Of a stretch of DNA of 64,000 nt, positions 21,403-34,635 are shown piece by piece (the first letter of the stretch is position 1; the number at the start of each line of letters is the position of its first letter). The position numbers and the translations under genes were made by a program. This stretch comes from Gonapodya prolifera JEL478 (taxonomy: Eukaryota > Monoblepharomycota > Monoblepharidomycetes > Monoblepharidales > Gonapodyaceae). The stretch covers positions 74,094 through 138,093 of the forward strand of contig KQ965780.1 in assembly GCA_001574975.1 (NCBI GenBank), in the 5' to 3' direction. The notes under the pieces were generated by a model. It was not told where the DNA came from. It saw only the letters and a list, made by a program, of their open reading frames with translations, and ran no database searches.

Positions 21403-22447
21403 CTAATCCTCCCCAGCAGGCGCCTCCTCTTCCAGTATACGTAGAAGCTTTATTCGCATCTCCGTCACCTCATCACCTCGCAGGACATCGGAAACAAAGC
21501 TCGCCGAAACAGCCAGCTGGAGCTATCGAGGACCAGTACGAAAACAAAACACAAGAAGGAAGAAGAAGGAACGAAGCAACCGTTTGAAAGACTTGTGTCA
21601 TCTGAGGCCGGGTAACACGCACCATTTCGCAAGCCCCACGGACCACACCACACAAAATGTTTGAGTACCACAGTTCCCCAGCGGCGTCCGGAGGCAGCTC
21701 GACGTAGTCAGCTAGGGGGTTCTCGTCGAAGATGAGGGACACTTCACGGGAGTCCGCCGTCCCCTGCGCGACAGTTGGTGTGATGTTGAGGAAGGATTTG
21801 AAAGCGACCTTCACAATAGCATGAGCATTATTGTCGCAAAGAGACAAAACGGGGCCGCAAGAATAAGAGCGACCCTGAGCGTTGCGAAAGCTGTTTGGAA
21901 TATCGTGTCCTGTTGCCAGTTGCACGCCACTGTCCAAGCACGTCCGTGACCTTCTCCTCCTTCCACCTGAATCACAACGCACCTTTGCTATAACCTCCCC
22001 CGCCTCCCTCATGTCCTGACACCTCCCCAGCCCACTTTTCGCGATGAAGTCCTCCACCAACCGCGTTCCGATATTGTACCCCATCTTATCCAGCTGGCGG
22101 TTCACCTCGGCGTAGTCCTGGTGGTCGCGCATGAGTTGCGCGACGAGAGAGCCGTACGTTAACGTGAAGAGCTCAGCTGACTGGAGGGTGTCGCGGGAAC
22201 GAGAGCCAGGACCGTGAAAAACGGGGTGATTTCGATCCGTGGCGGCAAGATGGCGCCAGTGCCGAGGAGGATCATGGGTACGTGCCCGAAAAGGCGGCAA
22301 AGATCGATGAATTGAGGTGAGCGCGGTCGCGATGGGTGAGCGTTGGCTACACAACGCGAGGTAACACACGATTTTGTCCACCCGGGATTTCCACAGGTCC
22401 TCGCCGATGCGCGCGTAGTTCTTTGGGGCTGCTGTTGTGGCTGCCAT
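21403..22447 (-). CDS. TRAPP complex core subunit Bet3 (TRAPPC3)
   Basis: Core subunit of the TRAPP tethering complex and Rab GEF (ER-Golgi traffic). Four exons on the minus strand: 22370-22447, 21983-22180, 21623-21808, 21403-21522; 193 aa. Family signatures: [36 protein letters not shown], then GRCQDM with the conserved cysteine (about residue 80) that is palmitoylated in animal Bet3, and [13 protein letters not shown]. The C-terminal helix ends [12 protein letters not shown]. The stop is 86 bases upstream of the Nma111 start on the same strand. A long minus-strand frame covering this locus is only read-through of the introns. Confidence 0.93.
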
Positions 22448-22983
22448 GTGTTGCGAGCGGTTATGGGCCGGGGAACTGGAACGATCCCCGTCAGAGCCGT
22501 GAAAGTAGATTAGTGAATTCGCTCGTTCGATCCTCTCAGTACAATCGCATTTCATAGTTGTAAATGAATAATGTCGACTCTATCGCAGGACGCCATCAGT
22601 TCTTCCCATCCCCCTGACTCAATGTTGGTTGCGACATTTCGACGCTGTACGCCAGGTACAGCACTATGAGAATCCACGTAGCGATGACTACGAACAAAAT
22701 CGTCTGTCAAGAATGAAACGAGGTGAGTGCGCTTAATGAAATCAGAGTGCGGGGGTATGAGACACAAACTTTAGAAACTGCGCACCAATCGATACGCCTT
22801 TCGGGAGGAGAAAAGTGTTAATGAAGACGGCACAGGCTAATGGACAAAGCGTCGCGTGAGATGGAGCCCACCCTCGAACCATGGACGTGCACCACAGAGG
22901 TGCGTCTTTTAGAAGTAAAATATGGCAGTCTGTTTTAGTATATACACTATGAATGGCACCACAATCTCAGTTCCCCGATCAAA
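22448..22983. other. Intergenic spacer, no gene seen
   Basis: Contains the promoter of the Bet3 gene and the 3' region of the enkurin gene (both minus strand). Frames of about 70 codons here have no recognisable domain. Confidence 0.5.
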
Positions 22984-24018
22984 TCAGCGTGCCCCGCCGC
23001 TAACGTCGACGAGGATATTGGGATGTGAGAATTTCGCAATGTCTGTTTCGAGCCTCTTCAGACGCTGCTCGATCGATACTTTCCTGCAAGACAAGGGGTG
23101 ATTCCCCCACGTCACACAAACACTAACACTACATGCAGGCGTGCGTAGCGTACCTCGTGATTTTGGGGATCGTGTCTACGGTCAAGCTCAGTTTGCCGTA
23201 CTCTTCGTTCAGTTTGCTCCAGTTCATTCGAAGTCCCTCCAGGATTTTGAGACGCTCGTCTTCCGGAAGGGGGAGAAGACCTGTGCTCAGTGCTTCTTGC
23301 TGTTGCTGGTGTGCACGTGCTTCTGAAAGCATCTTTTTGGGGCGAAAGATCCCGTCAGTGTAGTAGGGGAAGGTTCACCCCCGTCCACATGAACGAATGC
23401 TACCTTCTGGGCGACTTCCGAATCCTTCTTTCGTTTGTCCAAGTACTCGGGGTTCCGTCCGTAGTCTTTCTTATTTGTGAAGCGTTGAGCAGGTACAGGA
23501 ACTTTCTTGGGAGCTATCGTACTTTGATGAAGTCACGCTGTCGACCCAGACATGACAGCGTAAACCCACTCGAGTTGATGTTATCCAGCGCGTTGAGCTT
23601 CACAAAGTCCCTGTTGGTGGCGCTTGCGAGTCTGCCATTGTCGCTTGGTAAGGATGCTTTTCGTACAGTCCGATCGCGCTCTCCCTTTCCAGAAGCTGAA
23701 GTCCAGCAACGGACACATGGTTGGTACATAGCCTTGGCGCAGATCATTCAATTTGGACTCGCCTGCTTTCGCATCTAACCTGCGGTCTCCCTCGCCCTTG
23801 CGGAGGAAGTTGTCGGGCGAAATCGCGGAGCCATCGGGTCTCTCCGGCCCCATAATTGCATGCGGCTTCTTTGGGATCTTGAACTTCTCGCGCACTTCCT
23901 CTGAATACTTTGAGTGGTAGAGTGGAGGCTTCGGGGGCACTCTGTGCTCGACGGGGATGATGCGATACACGGACTCATCGAACGGAGATCCGTGGATGCC
24001 GTGCGTTGATGGACTCAT
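22984..24018 (-). CDS. Enkurin (flagellar/ciliary protein)
   Basis: Enkurin is a microtubule inner protein and adaptor of motile cilia and flagella; its presence implies a flagellated stage. Five exons: 23780-24018, 23570-23631, 23404-23513, 23154-23332, 22984-23083; 229 aa. Start chosen at MSPSTHGIHG rather than an upstream GTG. Recognised features: PPLYHSKYSEEVREKFKIPKKPHAIMGP near the N-terminus with the usual KKPHA.MGP core, NFLRKGE, the NRDFVKLNALDNI segment, KKDYGRNPEYLDKRK, and the C-terminal enkurin domain (LKILEGLRMNWSKLNEEYGKLSLTVDTIPK) followed by a short helix. Head-to-head with the Sec14-like gene, 149 bases between start codons. Confidence 0.92.
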
Positions 24019-24167
24019 TTGGATCACGCAGCAGTGTGTTTGATGGTGCGGGGATCAGACGGGTTCAACGATTTGGCGTGATCCCCTGCTTGCTATGGTC
24101 AGCAGTGCAGCCTGTGAAATTTCTCCGAGCCCGGAGACTCAACCTTTCCACTCTTCATTCAGTGGCA
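24019..24167. promoter_or_regulatory. Bidirectional promoter, enkurin / Sec14-like
   Basis: Only 149 bases separate the divergent start codons at 24018 (-) and 24168 (+), so both promoters must share or abut here. No TATA element was recognised. Expression coupling is inference from spacing only. Confidence 0.55.
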
Positions 24168-25314
24168 ATGACCAGCGAGACATCAGCAGAAACGCACAAA
24201 GATGCGCAGCCTTCGCAGCCCACAAACTCACCCATTCTCGCTCCCAAAAATCCTCCCGCAGCGAACCCAAACCCAAATCCGACGGAAGGTCTGTCGGAGC
24301 CGCAACTGGCCGCGCTTTCCACGTTCCAAACCGAGCGTCTTCCGAAACTACTGAGCGAAGTTCGGGATGCCCACCCAGATGTCACTGATGGCGAACTGTC
24401 CAGCAACTGCGATACCCCTTGTCTATTGCGATACTTGAGAGCGAGGAACTTTGACGTAACAAAGGCAGCAGCGATGCTTTCTGCGACATTGAAGTGGCGT
24501 TTCGGCACATATAAGCCTCATACCGTGACCAAAGAAGAGGTGGAACAAGAGAGTGGCGGGAACAACTACGTTTCGGGGTTCGTAACAATGCTATTTAATG
24601 ATATCTCGCCATTTCAACACACATACTTATTTGGCGTCTGGACGCTAACAGATTCGATAAGCATGCGCGGCCAATCATGTATCTCAAAAAGCGGGGTGTC
24701 GTGAAGGACCCGGTGCTCAACGTCCGGTTGCTCATGTCCATGGTGGAGTTCGCCGTGACGGTCATGGCGCCTGGAGTTGGTCAAATGGTCATCATCATGG
24801 GTGAGCAGATGTCATCATTTTGACCATTATGAAATTCGAAGGCATCTCACGTTGCTCGTTGTGAAGACATGAAAGAGTACACCTGGGCCAATCGCCCACC
24901 GGCAAGTGTCACAATGGACACACTCAACTTTCTCTCCAACCACTACCCCGAACGTCTCGGCAAGTGTTTCATCGTGGACGCTCCTTGGGTCTTCAGCACA
25001 CTGTGGAATGTGAGTCGCCCCAACCATTAGAGCTCGTGCCTTACCCAGCACAATACTCAACCTTCGTTGCCCCGACATTGCAGCTCGTGAGACCATTCCT
25101 CGACCCCGTCACGGCGGCCAAGATCTCCTTCATCACGACATCACCAGACGCGACGAAGACGACCGAGAAAGTGGCCGGCACCGAGAAAGAAATTCTCGAA
25201 ATGATTGATGCGGATCAGTTGGAGCGACGGTATGGGGGAACGCTTGATTACCAGTACGATAACGACGTGTATTGGAAGAAGAGGGGAGAGGTAGAGTCGG
25301 CATCCCGCAGTTAG
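24168..25314 (+). CDS. Sec14-like (CRAL-TRIO domain) lipid-transfer protein
   Basis: Phosphatidylinositol/lipid transfer protein of the Sec14 superfamily. Four exons: 24168-24577, 24652-24800, 24867-25009, 25084-25314; 310 aa. The N-terminus is Pro/Asn-rich low complexity (about 45 aa). Then the CRAL-TRIO-N helix bundle (LLRYLRARNFDVTKAAAMLSATLKWR), GFDKHARPIMYLKK, the lipid-binding domain (TMDTLNFLSNHYPERLGKCFIVDAPWVFSTLWN), and LVRPFLDPVTAAKISFI followed by a C-terminal LERRYGGTLDY. These are the standard ordered landmarks of the family. All introns GT-AG. Start chosen at the ATG preceding TSETSAETHK; the frame is open upstream but reads unrelated residues. Confidence 0.9.
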
Positions 25315-25499
25315 ATATTTATTGAACTACACATAGATTAGAAGTTTGAAATTTGTGGGGTGATTACATAATGAAAGATTAGTAAGGAAGTTTTGGAATC
25401 CAGTATTCCCAAACCCGACCCGTCGATTGAGTCATCTTTTTGAGGACCTTACCTCATCCTAACCCACATTCAGCCACCAACTCCCCTCTCACACTCACC

Positions 25500-26745
25500 A
25501 TGACCGGAACCGCCTCGCCCGCGCTCTCCCTTAACGCCAAATTCAACGACATCCCGCCCATCATCCGAGCCATCCACCCATCGATCACGACGATATCAAG
25601 GCCCTTCCTCAGGCCGCCCGGAGGAACGCCCTTTGGAGCACGATGCACGGCCGTGCGCATGGCGTCGGGGGACGTGTTGGTGTTCAGCCCGACGCTGTTG
25701 GATCCAAAGGCAGGTGTTTTTCACGATTTCACGAATGGGGGGACGCCCTTTGGTTCGATAACTCAATGCAATGACGGTCGCGTCACGAATAGACGAAAGA
25801 GGCCGTGGATAAATTGGGATCGGTGAAACACATCGTGCTTCCTGATATTGGTGGGTCACATGGCGATCACGTGTTTCTCAGTATGGGACTGGAACCGAGC
25901 TTTTCTTTTTTTTCATTCGAAGAGCACTATATCTACGCTTCCGATTGGAAAGAAGCCTATCCTCAAGCCAGCATCTTGGGAGTCCAGGGGTTGAAAAAGA
26001 ACATGTCCGATTTGCTCAAGTCCAAGGACAAACCCGACTTGGAGTGGACTGGTATTCTGGGAGAAGATCCGGCAGATAAGAAGTACGGATTTGAAGAAGA
26101 AGTGAGTTTTGAAATGGGGGCTTTAGAAGTTCAGAGTGGTTAGCCTAATCGCATCCCTCACTCTTTACTTTGGAATATAAGTTCGCTTTCCGCTACTGTC
26201 CCGGCTTCGTGAACCGCGACGTCCTCTTCTTCCACAAGCCTACCAAGTGCCTGTTGACAGCTGGTTTGTGTCTGCTAAATGTGCTATTTCTCCTGCACCA
26301 ACCTGAAGTTTGCACTTTCTCTTCAAGACATGCTGTTCAACCTCCCTGCCAAAGAACAGTTCAGTCAGGCTCCGCAGGCACTGTCGTTTTCTCAAAAGCT
26401 CATGGAGAATTCGTTGAGCGTCGACTCGTGGCGACAGAAAGTGAGTGTCCTCCCCGAATGTGACTTCGATATAATAGGTATGATATTCTAATCCTTTCCT
26501 ATAATACCCAGGCGCTGCTATGGTATGTTTTGGCCAAGGACAGGAAAGATCTCGCTCTTGCGGCGAAAACTGTCGTCGAAGAATGGTAAGCGACAGTAAA
26601 TGTGAATGCCATGGCAGGCTAACTTATCACACCCTCTTTCAGGAAACCCGAGATTATCGTACCCTGCCACGGGGACGTTATCGAGACCCAGGCAACTGAA
26701 AAATGGAAGAACCTTTACTCGTGGTTCCTGGAGATGAAATTGTAA
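25500..26745 (+). CDS. DUF4336 family protein (metallo-beta-lactamase-like fold)
   Basis: Seven exons: 25500-25713, 25800-25850, 25923-26101, 26182-26263, 26328-26440, 26512-26585, 26643-26745; 271 aa. Family features (DUF4336): an early MASGDVLVFSP strand, LGSVKHIVLPDIEHYIYASDWKEAYPQA, GVQGLKKN, the middle FVNRDVLFFHKPTKCLLTADMLFN, and the C-terminal EEWKPEIIVPCHGDVIETQA. The last looks like the IVPCHGD histidine/aspartate motif of metallo-beta-lactamase-like hydrolases. Biochemical role unknown; the HxH part of the metal site is replaced (LPDIEHYIY), as is usual for the family. Upstream neighbour on the same strand is Sec14-like. Confidence 0.85.
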
Positions 26746-26942
26746 CAGAGGCACCGTGTCACGTGTAAAGAAAGAAGATTCAATGTGTTTTTAGTTTTTC
26801 GTTTTCAATTTTATGCAAAAAGATATGAAAAGGGTTTGGAATAGAGCGTCCAGCGCTCACACGTCATGCTTGATCTTAGCACCGTTTCTATCAGTCAGCT
26901 GTTATCACACACCACTTCCAATCATCTTCCGCGAACAATTTT

Positions 26943-27488
26943 TTATAGAGCTATTATCGCGAGTCCGATCAATCCGATGTACGCCCAGAACCACTTCACA
27001 GGAGCCGTCTTCCACGCTCCGCTCTTCGAGAGAACCACTACCGGTGCAGTTGCTGTAGCAGGAACAGCGTTTGTTTGAGTGGTAAGGGTTTTGGTGTCTG
27101 TCATAGCAACGGCGGCAACGGTGGGCATGGTGGTGGGAATCACTTTTGCTGGGGCTGTCATAGCCAGAGGAACGCCGAAGGAGATAGCGGCCTGGGTGGT
27201 TGAAATCACCGCCTTCGCCTCAGATGATGCAGACCTCGTGGGAGTTGCGGTTGACTGGTGGAATACATCGAATCGCATTGCGTCGGTGGTCGAAGCAGCT
27301 TCCGTCGATGCAGCCGTAGACTCAGGGTGAAGGAGTATCCAAGTGTGCGCTCCGGTCTCATCAGTAGCCCAGAGGTAGAGAGAAGGCCCAGGTTAAGCAG
27401 AGCTGACGGCGCCGGAAAGTGGGGGAAGTTTCACGACCATGGCCAAGATACCGAGCACGAGGATAATGGTGTGAAGAGGGGTGCGCAT
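26943..27488 (-). CDS. Small secreted, probably GPI-anchored Thr/Ala-rich protein
   Basis: Two exons: 27408-27488 and 26943-27320; 152 aa. The N-terminus (MRTPLHTIILVLGILAMVV) is a clear signal peptide. The mature part is rich in Thr, Ser, Ala and Val (STAASTEAAS, VPATATAPVVV), suiting O-glycosylation. The C-terminus is a hydrophobic stretch ending WFWAYIGLIGLAIIAL with nothing after it, typical of a GPI-anchor signal with the omega site near SKSG. The donor of the intron (27321-27407) is gtcagc, unusual but also seen in other genes here. No enzyme domain; likely a cell-wall or surface structural protein. Confidence 0.7.
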
Positions 27489-28169
27489 TGTGTGACCTTC
27501 GATGTTTGGCAAGAAGGAGCGTTCTCAGGTGGTTTTAAGTGTGAGCGGAATGTGACTCAGCGGAAGGAGTCGACACCAACACACACCACACCAGCAGCAC
27601 AAGCACCCAGAAACCCCAAACGCTTCCTATCAGATTTCGAAAAACAGGAGTTGCTCAACGAATTTTTCAGCGCATTTGAATCTATTGAATTTGTGACTTT
27701 GGAAATCACCATTCCATCAACTATTGGAATCCCATAATTATAGATTTAATAGATGTGGATATTTTGGTTGAGCTGTGTGCTCTGGAAGTAAAAAGAATGG
27801 AATGGAATGATTATGTTGGGGTAGCGCAAGCATGGTGCTTTGATAGGCGGCTGAAGGGCCAGTTTGCCAACCCATCTTTCGGCGTTCAACAGTCTCCTCA
27901 CCTCCCACGCTATCGTTTCCGCGACCCGCAGCACGCTAAGTCATGGGCGATAGCTCTCACCACTCAAAGCTTCCGTGAGTTGGGCTCCAGTGGCTCGATT
28001 GTGTGTCCGCTTGGCCACGGCAACGGAAGCGTTACCGGGCGCGCACCAAGGCAATCCATCTGGCACGCACAGAAATCATATAATAGACATGACTGCTGGG
28101 AGTTTTTTTGAGTCGGAAGGTCTTGGAGTGGGCTGGTTGCGAAGTGGAATACCGCTCTCCAAACACTGG
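27489..28169. other. Divergent intergenic region, no gene supported
   Basis: Between the GPI-type gene (-) and Cdc48 (+). Must hold both promoters. AT-rich around 27640-27820. Frames on both strands have no resemblance to known proteins. An ATG at 28089 opens a short frame that does not join Cdc48 in phase. Confidence 0.45.
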
Positions 28170-31281
<3,112 letters not shown>

Positions 31282-31382
31282 TTGAGCTTCTATGCATGCG
31301 GTTTGAGGTGTAGCTAGAATTTGGAATGTGGAGTGAATGATGCATTTTTACATCATCAAATCTTTTGCTGCACGATGCTCTG

Positions 31383-32856
31383 CTATTCCATTCTATCCAT
31401 CTCATCTACTACATGCTGATAATCGAAAGACTGCGGATCCTTGTGGAACTTTTCCACCAGACGCAGCTTCTTTCTCCCCCCAGTGGCGTAAAATTGCTGA
31501 ACACCCCATGCCAAAACCCTCGCGTCCTCGGTGGTGAGCTGGACGCCATCCTGCTCGCACGCCGCTCGGTCCACTTCTCCACGCATAAGGGCCACTCCAT
31601 GTGAATGGTACAAGTCAGGGTAATGGGTCAGAGTGAAATATGAGACGGCAGGTGCTGGTGGACTTGCGCGAAGCTGGCGTTGGAAGGACGCGAGGGTGGT
31701 AAAGTGGATCATAGGTGGTTGAAATTGGCAGAGGAAGAATTCGAATCCCGACGGTTCTCGAGGTACAGGTAGGAGGAACTGCATCGATTCGGGATGGATC
31801 CGAGCAAATCGTTGAGCGCAACATAGCCGCTCATCGTTACTTATCCCGGGGAGTCGGCTGAAAGGTCTCGAAGGTAACATACCATGGGATATTCCTTGCC
31901 TCGGGTCATCAACTTGGAATACACATCCGCAGGCACAACGGCATACAGCATTCCATCCTTTCGGGCATGGTAAGCTTTCCACAATTCACCGATTTCGTCG
32001 GCGCTCAACTGCGCTATTTTCTCGAGGTTTAGAATTGAGTCGAGCGACTGCTCGGTGGTGGAAATGAATGCCTAGGGTTAGGAAATACGATATGGACGAG
32101 TATAGACCCACTTTGATCGTTGGTGGTACTGCGTCCGGCTGATACTTTCGCCAAGCTTCGGTCTTTTGAGGAGAGGAGGAAGCAGAGTCACTGGTTTGAC
32201 TTGGTGTATCAGGAGAGGCTGCCGTAGCAGTTGAGGAAGCGGATGGAGGCGTCGGGGGACCAGCGGTAGTCGCATACCCTCGACGCTGCTGTACAGACGT
32301 TCTGTAGTCGTCGAGGGACGAGAATCCTTGACTAAACATGATCCTGGTCATCCGCGTCCCGATACCACACATCAATCACAAAGCTCTCACTCCCTGAGTT
32401 TCTGTTGCAACTTCATTTCATATTTCTTCACGAACGGATCATCCCTGTTCAAGGACGCGCCCACTTGTTGCGGTTGGGTCACTGCAGTCGTGGAAGATTG
32501 AGGAACTGGCGGTGGGGCCCCAGGCAGTGGATGGCCGGCAAGAAGGGAGGTAGCATCGAGAGTGACAGGCTGGGGTGCCGGTGAAGGCGAAGAAGGGGTG
32601 TTCACGAGTGCGATCGCATCTTTCTCGTCGAAAGTAGATTATCATATCGCCGTGAAAGGTGGAGATGAATCCGCACAATCCGGGATAGAAAATGGCCAAA
32701 TTTCGGTGATAACTCACCGTGGACAGCAGATGCGAATGGCCTAACTCCCGTTGCTGCCGAAGCCGCTCCTTGTGACGATGCGGCCGCGGCTCGTGCGGAT
32801 GCGGCCGAGCGAAGAGTGGAGAAGTTTCCAATTACGCCTGGACGTGATGGGAGCAT
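31383..32856 (-). CDS. ATP11-family mitochondrial F1-ATPase assembly factor
   Basis: Chaperone that binds the F1 beta subunit during ATP synthase assembly (ATP11/ATPAF1). Five exons: 32718-32856, 32391-32619, 32112-32343, 31883-32071, 31383-31778; 394 aa. The N-terminus is a typical mitochondrial presequence (MLPSRPGVIGNFSTLRSAAS, Arg/Ser/Ala-rich, no acids). A low-complexity Pro/Ala/Thr linker follows. Then come the family blocks KKYEMKLQQKL, KTEAWRKYQPDA, LSADEIGELWKAYHARKDGMLYAVVPADVY, FLLPVPREPSGFEFFLCQFQPPMIHFTTLASFQ and FTLTHYPDLYHSHGVALMRGEVD. The 47-base intron 2 (32344-32390) is the shortest well-supported one in the window. Divergent from the SAK-HAD gene (183 bases). Confidence 0.9.
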
Positions 32857-33039
32857 CGTTAAAGTGTGCGATGTTGTGACAATTCTTTTCGGTGTAAGTT
32901 TGCAGATGCATAATTGAAAGTTTGTAACATAACTACTTATGATGTTCATCTATGTCGTTCGTGATTTGCTATTATTAAAACTCAACATGTCGTTTTTGAG
33001 GAGGAGTTTGAATATCAATTGTCCGCGGAGAATCAATTG

Positions 33040-34473
33040 ATGACAGACCCACAATTAGTAGGCTCGAGAATGCCATCAGGACCCACCTCGGAATCTATGG
33101 ATCCCCCTCGAGCTGCTCTCGAGATTCGGACAATCAATGTCTGTGGGTCTAGTAACCAATCTCTGATGCTTGATGCCAACATCTTCACCTGGTCCATTTC
33201 AAATGAACATTCCAAGTTGATTTCGACAATACGTGTTTTGCGTCGCCCCTCCCTAATCCCAATATATGGCACTCGTCTATTCTAAAGCTACTCACAGGGT
33301 CATTTGCCCCTGGAATCGGATGGTGAGATTATTGCCTGGCCGATTTATACTCAACTCTTTCAACTTGGAGGTTCCCAACTGCCAAGGTGGACAGACCCCA
33401 GATCTCTGGACCTTGGACCTGAGGAGGAGGCATCTGGATGGGCAGGGCGCTGGAATGAGGCGGTCTGTGAAGACATCCGGGCGTCTTCGAGAGATACCTC
33501 CAGCCTAACTGTTCTACTCACGGGTCGAAGCTTTCGAAAGTTCATCCTGGTGATTATTTTATAGCTCGTGTTGCTTTTGGAAAGCTATGAATTCCCTCAT
33601 CGCACCAATTGTTTCGGTCACACCAGCTTTTGCGGCGGATGTGTGCATCCCAACACCTCCCTTTCGATATCTTGGGCTTAAAGCCCTCCAACGATCTTTT
33701 TGGTGGTGTATCATCTTGGTCTCTCCCCTTCGAATCATCTGCGCTCCGCAAAGGAATAGTGCCCTCCTCAGGCCAACTCACCTACATTCATCCTCCATCC
33801 AAAACGTCCCAATCTCGCTGGATGTCCACTCTAGACTTCAAGCGAACCTTCCTTCTCTCCCTGTTGCAGCATTTCCCCAAAGCAACAACCTTGCGTATAT
33901 ACGAGGACCGGGTCCACCATGCTCGCGAATTCGACCTTATGGGGGAGGAATGGCGTCGGGAGGGCTTGATTTCTACTTTCCAGACAAAGGTCATCGAGCC
34001 GTTGACCCGTCCAATGGATGAACAACGGGAGAAGGACTTTGTTATTGGGATGATTGACGAGTAAGTTTTCGCGCTTTCATCGAGTCCTGGAATTACTTTC
34101 ACCTCAAGTTCCCATGTCGTAAAGGTCAAACGCCGGTGTCAATTCTGGGCGCATGATACTACACGTCGACGCCGATTCTGCTCTCACTCTTGAACGTGCT
34201 CCTCCTCCTCCCACCATTCCATTTACTTACAGTGATCCCGGGGGTTTCGCTGTTACACCATCAGTGCCACCGCAACCAAACTCACCTACAGATCGTTGGT
34301 TTATGGTGACATATGCCCGCGCAGACGCCGAACGACCGGGTTGGTTTCGGGAGCGGACAGTTGTTAGTTCGGGTAGGACATGGAGATCTTGGGACATTGT
34401 TCAGATCCCCACAGATACCGGAAGGGCGCTCATCGGTGTAAAGCCTGAACCCGCCGGGCGCGGAGAGTTTTGA
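33040..34473 (+). CDS. Swiss-Army-Knife RNA-repair-like HAD protein, one apparent frameshift
   Basis: Resembles the fungal 'Swiss Army Knife RNA repair-like protein' HAD domain (PF10307 type). Exons 33040-33142, 33217-33549, 33627-34060, 34125-34473. Landmarks: the HAD nucleophile motif INVFDFDNTCF followed by SPLPNPNIW; QLPRWTDPRSL; WNEAVCEDIR; SLTVLLTGRSFRKFI; LPFDILGLKPS; STLDFKRTFLLSLL; and LRIYEDRVHHAREF. In exon 2 the frame of IWHSSILKLLTG and that of HLPLESDGEII differ by one base. Removing one G of the GGG at 33297-33299 would join them, and no intron of workable size fits. Either an assembly indel or a real lesion. The C-terminal about 115 aa (SDPGGFAVTPS...) was not recognised. Confidence 0.75.
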
Positions 34474-34635
34474 CGTTTATGCCAGCTCAGAGTGGGATAA
34501 CTTTCCATCCAAGTTTGAGGTTCGCATTGCGAAAAGCCCCACTGTCCCAACAGCGCTCCACCATTATGATACGATGATGTCATTAATGCCAGTTTTAAAA
34601 TGTATCGAAGACTACATAATTAGACAAAACTGCAA

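Noticed and set aside
21473-22555. A 360-codon minus-strand open frame
   Set aside because: It is read-through of the Bet3 gene including its introns. The four-exon model gives the exact 193-aa Bet3 family length and motifs.
33033-33272. A 79-codon minus-strand frame
   Set aside because: It is antisense to the DFDNT-containing exon of the SAK-HAD gene, which has family motifs and splice sites on the plus strand.
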